A DNA stretch of 64,000 bases from Spirogloea muscicola (Eukaryota > Streptophyta > Zygnematophyceae > Spirogloeales > Spirogloeaceae): contig WELB01000029.1 of assembly GCA_009602725.1 (NCBI GenBank), forward strand, positions 92,845-156,844. Direction: 5' to 3'. The position numbers and the translations under genes are program-made. Under the pieces are notes generated by a model that worked only from the letters and a program-made list of their open reading frames with translations, did no database searches and was not told the DNA's origin. The number at the start of each line of letters is the position of its first letter. Positions within the stretch are counted from its first letter, which is position 1. Of the stretch, positions 21,935-34,493 are shown piece after piece.

Positions 21935-24456
21935 AAAGAAATGGGGTCTTTGTCGACCCGTCCTACGAGCACTTCTGGAGCTGCGGGATGAGTGGGGCAG
22001 CAACAGTGGCAGGAGGGATGGCAGGGGTGGGAATGAGGGCCAGAAAAGCCGATGAGGGCCTTGACAACCTGTCCTTCAACCACTTCTGGAGCCGCTAGAG
22101 GAGTAGGGCAGCAGCAGTGGCAGGAGGAATGGCGGAGGGGGGAAGGAGGGCCGGAAATAATGAAGACGAGGGCCTTGACAAGCTGTCCTTCATCCACTCC
22201 TGGAGCCGCTAAAGGAGTAGGGCAGCAGCAGTGGCAGGAGAGATGGTGGAGGGGGGGAAGGAGGGATGGTGGAGGGGAGAAGGAGGACCGGGAATGCCGA
22301 TGAGGGCCTTGACGACCCGTCCGTCATCCACTTCTGGAGCCGCTCAAGGAGTAGGGCAGCAGCAGTGGCAGGAGGGATGGCGGAGGGGGGAAGGAGGACC
22401 GGAATTGCCGATGAGGGCCTTGACGACCCGTCCTTCATCCACTTCTGGAGCCGCTCAAGGAGTAGGGCAGCAGCTGTGGCAGGAGGGATGGCGGAGGGGG
22501 GAAGGAGGACCGGAATTGCCGATGAGGGCCTTGACGACCCGTCCTTCATCCACTTCTGGAGCCGCTCAAGGAGTAGGGCAGCAGCTGTGGCAGGAGGGAT
22601 GGCGGAGGGGGGAAGGAGGACCGGAATTGCCGATGAGGGCCTTGACGACCCGTCCTTCATCCACTTCTGGAGCCGCTCAAGGAGTAGGGCAGCAGCTGTG
22701 GCAGGAGGGATGGCGGAGGGGGGAAGGAGGACCGGAATTGCCGATGAGGGCCTTGACGACCCGTCCTTCATCCACTTCTGGAGCCGCTCAAGGAGTAGGG
22801 CAGCAGCTGTGGCAGGAGGGATGGCGGAGGGGGGAAGGAGGACCGGAATTGCCGATGAGGGCCTTGACGACCCGTCCTTCATCCACTTCTGGAGCCGCTC
22901 AAGGAGTAGGGCAGCAGCTGTGGCAGGAGGGATGGCGGAGGGGGGAAGGAGGACCGGAATTGCCGATGAGGGCCTTGACGACCCGTCCTTCATCCACTTC
23001 TGGAGCCGCTCAAGGAGTAGGGCAGCAGCTGTGGCAGGAGGGATGGCGGAGGGGGGAAGGAGGACCGGAATTGCCGATGAGGGCCTTGACGACCCGTCCT
23101 TCATCCACTTCTGGAGCCGCTCAAGGAGTAGGGCAGCAGCTGTGGCAGGAGGGATGGCGGAGGGGGGAAGGAGGACCGGAATTGCCGATGAGGGCCTTGA
23201 CGACCCGTCCTTCATCCACTTCTGGAGCCGCTCAAGGAGTAGGGCAGCAGCTGTGGCAGGAGGGATGGCGGAGGGGGGAAGGAGGACCGGAATTGCCGAT
23301 GAGGGCCTTGACGACCCGTCCTTCATCCACTTCTGGAGCCGCTCAAGGAGTAGGGCAGCAGCTGTGGCAGGAGGGATGGCGGAGGGGGGAAGGAGGACCG
23401 GAATTGCCGATGAGGGCCTTGACGACCCGTCCTTCATCCACTTCTGGAGCCGCTCAAGGAGTAGGGCAGCAGCTGTGGCAGGAGGGATGGCGGAGGGGGG
23501 AAGGAGGACCGGAATTGCCGATGAGGGCCTTGACGACCCGTCCTTCATCCACTTCTGGAGCCGCTCAAGGAGTAGGGCAGCAGCTGTGGCAGGAGGGATG
23601 GCGGAGGGGGGAAGGAGGACCGGAATTGCCGATGAGGGCCTTGACGACCCGTCCTTCATCCACTTCTGGAGCCGCTCAAGGAGTAGGGCAGCAGCTGTGG
23701 CAGGAGGGATGGCGGAGGGGGGAAGGAGGACCGGAATTGCCGATGAGGGCCTTGACGACCCGTCCTTCATCCACTTCTGGAGCCGCTCAAGGAGTAGGGC
23801 AGCAGCTGTGGCAGGAGGGATGGCGGAGGGGGGAAGGAGGACCGGAATTGCCGATGAGGGCCTTGACGACCCGTCCTTCATCCACTTCTGGAGCCGCTCA
23901 AGGAGTAGGGCAGCAGCTGTGGCAGGAGGGATGGCGGAGGGGGGAAGGAGGACCGGAATTGCCGATGAGGGCCTTGACGACCCGTCCTTCATCCACTTCT
24001 GGAGCCGCTCAAGGAGTAGGGCAGCAGCTGTGGCAGGAGGGATGGCGGAGGGGGGAAGGAGGACCGGAATTGCCGATGAGGGCCTTGACGACCCGTCCTT
24101 CATCCACTTCTGGAGCCGCTCAAGGAGTAGGGCAGCAGCTGTGGCAGGAGGGATGGCGGAGGGGGGAAGGAGGACCGGAATTGCCGATGAGGGCCTTGAC
24201 GACCCGTCCTTCATCCACTTCTGGAGCCGCTCAAGGAGTAGGGCAGCAGCTGTGGCAGGAGGGATGGCGGAGGGGGGAAGGAGGACCGGAATTGCCGATG
24301 AGGGCCTTGACGACCCGTCCTTCATCCACTTCTGGAGCCGCTCAAGGAGTAGGGCAGCAGCTGTGGCAGGAGGGATGGCGGAGGGGGGAAGGAGGACCGG
24401 AATTGCCGATGAGGGCCTTGACGACCCGTCCTTCATCCACTTCTGGAGCCGCTCAA
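21935..24456. repeat. 111-bp minisatellite, about 20 near-identical units
   Basis: Unit landmarks are gccgatgagggccttgacga, acttctggagccgctcaagg and ggagggatggcggagggggg. The period is exactly 111 bp from about 22290 to the gap at 24457, and most units look identical. Diverged units occur at the left edge (about 21935-22290), including a variant with a stop. The first canonical unit has cagcagcag where later units have cagcagctg. Since 111 is a multiple of 3 and the unit has few stops, long open frames of over 800 codons arise on both strands; I do not treat them as genes. Confidence 0.95.
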
Positions 24457-24490
24457 NCTCTCTCTCTCTCTCCCTCCCCCCCCCCTCTGT
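24457..24490. other. Assembly junction (N) and CT/C-rich tract
   Basis: A single N splits the last minisatellite unit from a ctctctctc/cccccc tract, so the array is probably truncated or collapsed here. Confidence 0.85.
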
Positions 24491-25490
24491 CTTCCTCTCC
24501 CTGGAAAGGGGCGGGGAAGATGGCCGAGGCGCTCGGGGATCCCACTTCGCCAGCAGCTCGCACCGCCGCCACGCGCCTGCTGCCGCCCAAGCGGCAAACG
24601 CGGTCGCAGCCGCCCTCGCACCCGAGCCTGGCAACTTCACCACGCGGCATATCGTGCTGCAGCCCAGAGCTGCCTCTGGCGCTCTCAAGGAGAGCCATTT
24701 GAGATCCACCAGCCGTCACAGATCGTCTTCCGAGGCCGTCATAGTGCTGCTTGCTCTGCGCTCCCTCGCCTGTGCACCTTCAGCGTCCACTGCCAGCCAC
24801 GTATAGTGGCACTGGACATCTGACAGGTCGCGCTTGCTCGCGTCCGCGTTTTGTCGGCTTGCACAGTGTCAGGCAAGACTCAACACCTGAGCTAAAGCCA
24901 GTCTGCTCAAGTGCCAGATGACCACCAGAAGTCCCGAGGTTTGCCAGAGGGAGCTGCCAAAATCGACAGTCATGTTCATGTTGTTGTTCCACCTTCTGAT
25001 CGACTTGCATCGAACACTAGCTCTTCTCCTCCTCAAACAGACAGCTGAGCAGCCAGCAACTCCGAGGTACATGCACTGCTTGCAATGCATCAACCACAAG
25101 TTTCTGTGGATGTTGTGTACGACCACAGATTTATCCTATTACCAATCTTAGAATCTGTATTGCTGCTATAATATCAACAGGAGCTGCTTGTTACTAGAAG
25201 GGATCATATAGTCCTCTGTGCCACCTTGCATTGTATAACACTCCCTACATTGGTCCTTACAGTGATTTTTGGAGCTCGTTACGCCTCCTCAAGAAGCTGC
25301 ATTGGCTGACAAGCAGCTCGAATTTGGCTGCAGCTTGCAGTTTAAAGACATCGGTGAGGCCCACTCTTCACTCTGGTGGTCGTCGCAGTGGAAGCAGGAC
25401 TACCTTCTCCACCAGGCGGAAAGCGACAAGGTGACCAGGATTTGCGACTGAGCCCATGGGCGTTTGTAGCAGGCATCCACTTTGCAAAGC

Positions 25491-28400
25491 ATGAGCACCA
25501 CCATGGTAGCCCACCATCCCGCCATTATGAATGGGAACTCAGACTGCGGGAGCCAACGTAACAATGTAGCCAATATGGATGTCGAGCAGGTCAGAGCACA
25601 GATGCACTACCACAAGGTGACGTGCATCGGACCGTGGAAGCCGCCAAAGGGAGCTCCTGCCCCAAAGGGCCGACTGGCGCTGGGGTTCGAGGCACAGACC
25701 GGCACACCCCAAGCTGATTTCGTGGCTGCCTTTTCACAGCCTCAGAGACGGAACCTGAACATGGCCTTCAATACGACCCTCCGCTCAGGCTTTACTGTCG
25801 GTGCTGGCAGCTACTTCGTGGACTTCGCCATAGGCGAGCCTGCGCAGCCCCTTCTCCTCGTGGCCGACACAGGCAGCGACCTGCTTTGGACGCAGGTGAA
25901 TCCCTAGCACTGTGCATGATGGCTACTGCTCCATTGCTATCACATGCACATTTGCTGCATTGTCGACCACAAGCAGGAAGGAAAGCCTCGCTGGTGGATA
26001 CTCTTTTTGTCATGACTAGCAGTTTGCATGCTTGCAAAGGAGGCCCGAGGAGCTACGTAAGCTTATGCATGTCAGATGAAATGATGCAGAATCATGAGCA
26101 TATGGAGTGGGCAGACCTGCACACAGACAACCAGTGCATTGCTACCGCCTTGATAAGTCGATCTCGTATGTGCTTTTCTGCAGTGCTTGCCATGCTCAAG
26201 TTGTTATGCACAGAGAGGACCAGCCTTTGACCCACTGTTATCGTCGACCTTTAAGCCTCTTGGCTGCGGAGCTGCACCATGCGTGTTCGTGGAGGGAACA
26301 GCAGACGAGTGTCAGGGCTCCGGTTTCATCAACAACTGCACGTATACTTACAGGTATGCTGGCCACCAAAGCAAACGTACAGGTTCCAGCTGGGATCTCA
26401 TACACGACCAGAATCCTACAACCTTAGTATGGCCGAAAGAACAAGAACTCCTGTATCTCTTTTACCCTCTTGAAGTGTGTATCGCATCGCATTCAGAATC
26501 TCATTGTCCTTTATGCTACCTCAAATTTCGAGATCACATTACTGCAAAGTTACTGAAGAAGATATGTCGTAGTATCCTCATCAACACTGCCTGTCCAGCT
26601 ACGGAGACAACTCTCTGACAAGAGGCAGCCTGGCGCTTGAGACATTGTGGCTGAAAACGACAACTGGCAGTATTTTCCGCCTTGTGGACACAACCTTTGG
26701 CTGTGGCCATGACAACTCTGGAACATTCAAATATGCTGGGGGCCTTCTTGGCCTTGGCAGAGGGCCTCTGTCTTTAGTCAACCAGGTTTGCAGACATTGC
26801 TTTCGAGTAGATGGTTGTTGGATTTACCAACTTACTTGTTCCCTTTGTGTCATAGGATGCTGTCATCTTCGTCCCATCAAGTCAGCTGAGACAAGGCCAG
26901 AAAGTGCACAGCTGCAACCCTTGAGCTTGCTTGCAGCCACGTATCAAAGTTTCATCTATTGACACTAACTAAAACATTTTCGATCTGGGGGTGTGCAGCT
27001 GGATGATGCATACGACTCTGTTTTCACACTGTGCCTCCCAAGTATTTCCTCTCCCTTTAGCAGCCCCAGCCGATTGACATTTGGATCAGCTGGTGTACCA
27101 AGTACAGGCGTGACATACACGCCACTAGTGAACAACCTTGTCCAAATGTTATATTACGGGTACACCACATTTTACTACGTGCATGTGGCAAGCATTCTCG
27201 CTGGTGGCACAGCTCTGAGCATACCAGCTTCAGCCTTCACCGTTGACACTGCTGGAGGAGGCGGAACATTCTTTGACTCTGGCACAACTTTGACCCTGTC
27301 AGTGACGGTTCACACATTGCAGTCACGCACTTTTAGCACTGGTCCTGTTGTATAAAGAGATTGTAAACAGCCTGTGCTGTGTGAGAGCAAATAAAAATCA
27401 TTAAGACTTCTGGAAGGTCACTACATTTGGTTTTCCTGTGTAGCTTGGTACCAGACGCCTACTATGCTGTCATAGCGTACTTGACCACAACCATTCAGTT
27501 GCCAAGGTGCGCTAAAACATGTCAGGACAACACGGCACTGTATCCGTGCATTTTGTTTATCTGCTGAGGCTGCTTAAGCTTATCTCTTTCGCAGAAGAAT
27601 TGCACTTTCATCTGCTGCAATTCGTGGTTTAACAATGTCACCATCTCTGAATGATCTTTCGTGTCGGCTATTTCTGCAGGGCTGCTGCAGTGGGCAATTT
27701 GCAATTGTGCTGGACCTTTGAAGATTACGTTGGTGCCATGGCCAATTTTCCTGTCCTTACTTTTCGAATGGCAGGCGGCGCTGACTACACAGTACCATCC
27801 ATCAACTACGTCGCTCCTGTAACTCATGCAACTCTTTGCACCATGATCATCCCCAGTAAAATCAACATCATCGGAAATATTGCACAACAGAATACTCTCA
27901 TGGTATATGACAACAAGCAGCAGCGAGTGAGTTCTTGAAATGATATGATGAGCTTAGATACATGGTTGTCCAAGCACTTGAAGTACTTTACTGCATCATA
28001 CCTAATGTGATGCTTCACATTTCTTGTAGCGACAAAGGGCATGCCAAGTGTCAGACTTCGTATGGGCTTCCTCAGACCCTGAAAGCCATGAATGTAGTCC
28101 CTGCGGGGCAGATCAAGTCCTTATCCGACATTCAGCAACAATGTGCTCCCAATAAAGTTGGTCGTCACTCTGATTGGCATATTCATTCAAGGCCCAACAT
28201 GATCTGACGTCTTATGGGTTGCAGTTGGGATGGATGCCCCTCAACTGCACTACCAAGGGGCCCCTTGCTGATGCTGCTAGCTCACCAGAAATGCCATCGG
28301 CCCCTCCGCTTTACTTTCCTCCACCTCCACCTCCACCTCCACCTCCACCTCCACCTCCACCTCCACCTCCACCTCCACCTCCACCTCCACCTCCACCTCC

Positions 28401-28818
28401 ACCTCCACCTCCACCTCCACCTCCACCTCCACCTCCACCTCCACCTCCACCTCCACCTCCACCTCCACCTCCACCTCCACCTCCACCTCCACCTCCACCT
28501 CCACCTCCACCTCCACCTCCACCTCCACCTCCACCTCCACCTCCTCCACCTCCACCTCCACCTCCACCTCCACATCCTCCTCCACCTCCACCTACATCTC
28601 CCCCTCCACCTCCACATCAAACTCAATCTCCACCTCCAAGTTGGCCTTCTCTCCCACCTTCACCCCTGCTTCCGCCGCCGTCTCCGCCAACACCTCTGCC
28701 TCCACCTCTGACTAATACTCTATCTCAGCCTCCATCTTCACAAGGACCACCTCTGCGTCCACCTCCAACGCCGCCTCCACGACCGCCACCCTCTGGGCCG
28801 CCTGATTTGAGCTCATAA
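25491..28818 (+). CDS. Nepenthesin-like aspartic protease B with polyproline tail
   Basis: Paralogue of protease A. Exons: a first supported exon to 25895 (Met at 25491, possibly preceded by an acceptor at 25472), 26184-26353, 26599-26785, 26999-27297, 27444-27506, 27680-27926, 28225-28818. Phases and lengths of the six later exons parallel those of gene A (170/176, 187/187, 299/296, 63/63, 247/262). Catalytic motifs are DTGSDLLWTQ and FFDSGTTLTL; CLPCSSCYAQRG, FGCGHDNSGTFKYAGG, NIIGNIAQQN and LGWMPLNC are also present. The C-terminus is about 150 residues of nearly pure proline, coded by a CCACCT microsatellite, then a Pro/Ser/Thr-rich end. No signal peptide lies in the first supported exon; a candidate (MFMLLFHLLIDLHRTLALLL, donor near 25066) is upstream at 24970 but the linking exon is unproven. 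Confidence 0.85.
28318..28580 (+). repeat. (CCACCT)n microsatellite in coding sequence
   Basis: About 37 hexamers with a few interruptions (cctcctcc, cacatcctcc) encode Pro-Pro in the frame of protease B. All other frames are open too (His-Leu, Glu-Val, Trp-Arg) and are artefacts of the repeat. Confidence 0.95.
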
Positions 28819-29004
28819 CAATCATCCGGCTCCTTGTCTTCATTGCCACCACAGTATGTTCCTCGACCATCTCCTGTGCCTCCTCCTCCTTTCTCCCACT
28901 CTCCCTATAGCCGTTCATGCTAGCGTCAATGGTGCTACAGACTGCTCAATTTATGTTCCAGCTGACTGCTCAAACAACCCACTGTCCTCCTATCTGGGGC
29001 TTCT

Positions 29005-29075
29005 CACTGCATCTCGTCCAGTCTTTTGGCGCTGGCCTTTCACGCTGGCCTTTCACAGCCACCATCTCCCTGTTG
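29005..29075 (+). repeat. Hairpin tail with internal duplication
   Basis: Contains the gctggcctttcac block twice in a row, the second continuing into agcc. Solo copy, 190 bp downstream of protease B. Confidence 0.55.
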
Positions 29076-29079
29076 TGGG

Positions 29080-31060
29080 TGAATAGTCTTCCTGACTTAC
29101 ACACTCCACCCACTCATCCTCCTCGCTCAAGACCTCAACACCTCTCACTGCATCTGTCACTGCGTCAACGGCACTCTTTCCTTTTCCACTTAGATCGCGC
29201 TATGAAGAGGTCCTCACCTTAACAAAGCCTTCTCCTCCCGCTCGGCTCCCATCCTCATCCCAACGTGCCGGCTGATGTAACCAATTCTTTCTTATCGTAC
29301 AAGGTGTAACTGGAGCATACTCGTGTCTCCTGCCAAATCTCCCACGTGTGCAACCTGCCCACCTGTGCAAATTGCCCGCGTATCTAGAAGATTACTGCGT
29401 CAGCCCAACGCCAATACCTCGCAATTTGGCCGCCTCAATGTCAGCTTCCACTTTGCCACTTTGCCTTTCGAGTCAGCAGTTGTCCGACTTAGCGCTTCTC
29501 CTCCAGCTCCATCGACTTCACCTGTACACACCCTGCAGATGCTACCACCTGCTTTGACGGCAGCTCCTTGGCCACATGCACATTGAGAGAACCCCTTTCC
29601 TAATGCCCATCGAGCCCCTCCTTTGTTGTCCACCTTCATCTCGTATGATATGCAAGCCATGCTCATCCCAAGCTGTCCTTTACTCCATCCAATCACATTT
29701 TGCTGGATTGTTTCCTGATTTGAGAAAGCAAAGTACAGACATCTCCAAAACTCACTTCAACAAATTTCTCAACTCAACAAGAGTTGGTGTGGATGTCAAG
29801 GTCCACATGCATGTTATGCAAGCACCTTTTTCAGCCCAATGGCTTGCACAAGCAGTGGCTTCCAACGAGGACAGCGTAGGAGTATACAGCCCGAGCCAAT
29901 ATATGACTAGTACCTTGTGCTGTTTATAATTCGACTTACATAGAAGCATAAGGGATAAATGATGATCATCGGTGTTGATAGGAGCATTGCCTGATCAGTA
30001 ATCGGTACCCCAAGGATCTTGCCGAGCGGCTCATCCTATAAAGATCTCAGGCAACGTAAGTTCCAAATTGCGTCCCACTCTGCTTTCTGGGACTGTTAGT
30101 CTCTTGCCACATCCATGAAGAAGCTCGGCTAGAGATTTCTTGTTTTATTTCCAGTAATTGCACATTTTGCAAGTTCACATGTAATTCTGCTGAAGAACGT
30201 CACTGTTGGTTACAGCACAAACTATGAAGTGCAGATTACGGGCTCATATTTAACATCATCGTGCACAAGTAGAGTGTCGCAGCGCGTGTTGCAAGATCAT
30301 CGTGTCAGAGGACGTCAACAATTGCCCACGATGGAGGCAATCGGCAGAGCTTCTTAGAGGAGGATGCTCTGACGACACTTCAAACCAGCATAACAAGAAA
30401 GATCGCTGGTATACATACGTGTCCCGGGTGTGAAGAATTAGCTCCTGCTCTCACTATTTCATGCTCTTGCATGCCAGTGTTCTGTCAAGACAGGCAGGTA
30501 AAGACTTGCTCGTGACGAGAGCAGCGACTACTGTTCTGCTGCAGCCAATCAAGCTAGCCAGGGTAGCCAGGGACAGCGATGAGGCTAGCAGACCTGTGCG
30601 TGGTTGAGAATCCGCATGTCCTGAAAGGAAGGCCGATCCTCGCGCGAAGAGAGTAAAAGTGCTTCCAGAGGGGCGCGGTGTTGTGGGTGGCCAGCTCAGG
30701 AGAGGTGGCTAAGGGTCCAAGAGAGTCGGCAAGCGCATACCACTCGCTCAAATGGACGAGACCTCTAAAACCCGCATGACGGCTGCGTAGAAGACCCTTG
30801 CCGGCTCTGAGCGGACGCCCAAGATGGGGCGGTTGGATCCAGGAGAGCCATGTTGCGGGCAGCACAGTCGTGGGTCTGAGCGGCGTACCTCGGACGGGCG
30901 GCAGGGTGCCGGGTGGCCTCGGGTGGCCTCCCCGCGCCCGACGTGCCGAGGGCAGGGTTTGCAGCGTGTGTTGAGTGATGGAGGGCCTGAGTGGCTAAGT
31001 ACAATGGCCAGCACACTGACAAATATACGCCACCATGCTGCTAACCTGACCCGCTCAGTA
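29080..31060. other. No supported gene
   Basis: An open stretch at 29323-29586 (+, CATCPPVQ ...) and another ending near 29928 (HFNKFLNSTRVGVDVKVHMH) look weakly protein-like, perhaps exons of a small extracellular protein, but no start, stop or domain could be tied together. A GC-rich patch (30780-30960) has no recognisable product. A variant of the GGCAAGCACAT repeat lies near 31000. Confidence 0.35.
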
Positions 31061-31069
31061 GGGAAGTGA

Positions 31070-31215
31070 GCTCTTTCAGAGGGGGCGGGGGCTGTGAAAA
31101 GCCAGCCCAGATTGAATGAACAACCAAACAGCTCTTCCAATATAAGGCAGTGGCTGTGAGAGGCCAGCCCAAGAGACGTGAGCAAGGTCTGAAGGGTCAA
31201 AAGGCGCCAGTAAGG
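31070..31215 (-). repeat. Two hairpin tails upstream of the PGM-like gene
   Basis: About 31070-31125 (ggctgtgaaaagccagccca) and 31128-31210 (ggcagtggctgtgagaggcc, then aaaaggcgccag). They lie 650 bp before the start codon at 31869. Confidence 0.65.
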
Positions 31216-31868
31216 TCGGCGCAGTGGCGGAGGGCGGCGAGGGCGAGCCAGGGCCGCGGCGCGGCGGCGGCCATGGCGGGCGGCGGCCCTTGGGGGGCTC
31301 CGCTCAGCCTGCAGCTGCGCCGAAGGGGTACGTTTGCCCCCCCCAATCCCCCCCCCCCCGGGCGGGGAGTTTGCTCTGGACACTGTTCAGCTTCCTCCTT
31401 TTGAAAGGGAACGAAAAAGGAAAGACGAGGGACCGCTGATCCTCCCGGGGGATCGAGGAGGGGGGATTTGACTGGCTCCCCACAGAATTCGTCGCCCCCC
31501 GAGGAGCCAGGGCGGAGTTTTGCTCGGCCGCCGTCTGAGCTCCACGTGGCGGTCGCAAGGGCCCTGTCCCCCGGGGGCCCGGGGCCGGCCAAGCGGGCCG
31601 AGCTGGCGACCGACGCCGTAGGATCCAGGTAGATCCGATGGCGGCTACGGGCAGGACTTTCCCCCGCCCCCGGCGGCCACCCCGACCAGCTGCGTCAGAT
31701 AAACACCCCAGCGGCCGCCATGGCTGCCCCGCGCCTGGCTCTGGCGGCGGCGGCGGCGGCGGGCTGCGCGCCGCGCTCGCATAAGCGCGGCCGTCGCCGG
31801 CAAGGTCCGCCGTAGGCACAAGCCGAGCGACGCAGCGCCATCCGGTCGGCGGCGGTCGCGGCGCGGAC

Positions 31869-34020
31869 ATGGCGTCCTACACCGTGCGCGCCGTGCGGCC
31901 GCCCGGCGACGACGCGCGCCTCCGCCGCCGGCCGCTGCGCATCATCCTCGTCCGCCACGGCGAGAGGTGCCCGCCCCTCTCTCGCCTCGAACCCTGATCT
32001 CACAAAACCAAAGCCCCGCCCCTATCTGCCTCCTCTCGTGGTGCTCGCCGTCGCTGGCCTCGTTGGCGGAGAGGCTAACACGCGCGGCTCCGGCGCTGCG
32101 AGGCGCCAGCAAGGGCAACGTGGACGAGACCATGTACACGCACACCGCCGACTCCAACATCCCGCTCACCGACCTCGGCCGCTGCCAGGTGCACTTTCAA
32201 CGCCGCCTCTGATGCCACCTTTCCTCAGATGCCTCGGTCGCTGGTCTCCGGCAGCGGCCGCTGCCCGTTGTGCAAAAGCGGCTGTCACCGGTGTTACTGG
32301 CCGCAGGCCGACTCGATGCGGTGTGCTTACATTTCCGGCACTGGCTCTTGTCTGCGGCATGGACAGGCGGAGGAGTGCGGGCGCAAGATCCGGGCGATGA
32401 TCGAGGGCGGGCCCGGCGGCGAGGAGCCCCGGGTGTACTTCTATGTCTCGCCGTACAAGCGCACGCTGCAGACGCTCGCCGGCATCGGCCGCGCCTTCCA
32501 GCGCCACGAGATCCTGGGTGTGCGCGAGGAGCCCCGCATCCGGTGGGCTCCCCACTTGACCGTGCCCACTGCCACTGTCGCTGCGATTGAGTCTGCTGAT
32601 TCTGTGACGGCGTAGCCGCCACTGCTACTGACGGTGACGTTGAAGCCTCACGCCGGAATCTGCACGGATGCCGATGCAGATCGCGAGCACTGACGGCCGG
32701 GTGACACTTGCTTGGCTTGCAGGGAGCAAGACTTCGGCAACTTTCAGGTGCGCGAGAAGATGCAGGTGGTCAAGGACCTGCGGGTGCGGTTCGGCAAGTT
32801 CTTTTACCGCTTCCCAGAGGGCGAGTCTGCTGCGGACGTCTATGACCGAGTGACGGGCTTTGTGGAGTCCATGTGGCGCGACATCAACCTCAACCGGCTG
32901 CATGCCAACACGCAACCAGGCGGCGGCAAAGGCGGCCACCGGCCACCCATCAACGTCGTTATTGTCACACACGGCCTCACGATGCGAGTTTTCCTCATGC
33001 GCTGGTTCAAGTGGACCACCGCGCAATTTGAGTCCCTTTGGAACCCTTGCAACTGCGAGACTCGGTGAGCAGGCTGCCCCATATGCTTGCGCTTCTTCTG
33101 CACTACTCTGAGTTGCCGCTGCCCTTTCTCCCTCCTCGCCGCCCTTCTTGATCTCCCGAAACAATGGTAGTTGGGCCTCGTATTGGCAACTTCATCTTGT
33201 CTCACACATTCAAACAGCTACCCCATCCCCTGATCTACATGTGCTGCTTGAGATGCACTCTTAGCTATACGGGCTGTCCTTCCTCCTTTTACTCCTGCTC
33301 GCTTTATCATTGTCCCTCTTGCTCTTTTTACTCCTATCACACGCGTTGCCCTTTCCCTCCTGTGATGCTTTCCCTTTGGTAGCCCTTCGGCCAAGCAAGC
33401 AAACTCCTTCGCCCAAGCGCAATTGCTCCGGCACTCCTCGGCAGCTGCTGACCTGCTGCAAGAGCGGTGCCATTGGCGGCTGCTTTTGCCGCAGGGTCAT
33501 GCACCTCGGCCCAACGGAACAGTACAGCCTTACGGAGCAGCACAGCGCAATGGAGCTCGAGCGCTGGGGCCTGTCACCGTGCATGATCAAGGACCAGGAG
33601 GCGTTCCGCAGCAACAAGCGCCGCGCGCCGCGCGCGTGGACCTACTCCGCCTTCTTCGACCACCTGGGCCCCCCTCCTGCAGATGCCCGCGTCGAGACAC
33701 CTGCGGCAGAGGAGAACAGGCTGGCGACAGCGGCACTGGAGCTGGAACTCCAGCATGCACGCCTGCGCCAGCGGCGACAGGACGCCCTGGAGGCTGCCAA
33801 TGGAGGTGGCGGCTTTCCCCACAGTCCCTGCTTTGCAGACGCTTTTGCTTGTGGTCTCAGCACGAATGCCCACGGCCAGCTTCCAAGGACAGACCTTGGG
33901 TCTCATCCGACATCATCCAGACCAGAGGACCCATTGGGAGCTGCCGCTGCTACCAGTGCCCGTGCTCTTGCCAGCGAGCAGCAGGAGCGCACTGCCGAGC
34001 TTGTTGAGCCCCCAATCTAG
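31869..34020 (+). CDS. Phosphoglycerate-mutase-like histidine phosphatase
   Basis: Exons 31869-31966, 32110-32188, 32367-32542, 32723-33064, 33495-34020 join in frame to 406 residues. The catalytic histidine is in IILVRHGES near residue 30, with the codon for Ser split by intron 1. YVSPYKRTLQT and REEPRIREQDFGNFQ give the conserved Arg and acid region, and VIVTHGLTMRVFLMRW holds the second catalytic His. This order matches the plant and fungal phosphoglycerate mutase family proteins of the broad-specificity histidine phosphatase type, not glycolytic PGM. The last exon (SLTEQHSAMELERWGL) completes the fold and adds an Ala/Gln-rich tail of about 100 residues without known domain. No transit peptide is evident. 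Substrate unknown. Its 3' end faces the AsnRS gene (474 bp apart). Confidence 0.9.
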
Positions 34021-34493
34021 CACTGGGGTCGAGCTCATGTATATATGAACATTCTTTAATTCTTTCCATTTATTCATTCTTCTGGACCTTATGTGCAGTA
34101 TCACTTTTGGTGGAAAGAGAAAATGTGATGTTGCCACTTTGAGTAAGGTCAAATTGCTGCTGTACCACTGTCTGACTTCTCAGCCCCAATATCTTGGTCT
34201 CTGGCTTGCATCTGACGCAATAGCGTCACAGGAGACCAAATTTCTATTGTGGGGGCAGGCAGATCTTGTGAGGACAAGGGCAGGAGCATGCGAGCAAGTA
34301 AGTGCTGAAGCCCAAGTCGTCATTACAAATGTGCACAAGGCGGCTCAAGGGGTTGCAACCTCGGTATGCATACAATCAATGAGACCTAATCTTTTCCTCA
34401 GAAGGGGTTATTTTCAGCCTAAGGGCAAAGGGAACGACATCTAACATCTATGAATCGACAGTATGGTCGACCTCAGCTATTGTTCCGCCACTT

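Noticed and set aside
22290-24456. Regular repeat array reminiscent of CRISPR
   Set aside because: Units are contiguous 111-bp repeats with no unique spacers, and the genome is eukaryotic.
22190-24806. Three open frames of over 800 codons, on both strands
   Set aside because: They are made by a 111-bp tandem repeat whose period is a multiple of three; no start context, splice structure or protein feature supports translation.
28214-28711. His-Leu, Glu-Val and Trp-Arg repeat proteins
   Set aside because: Shadow frames of the CCACCT repeat; the polyproline frame is the one continuous with the protease exons.
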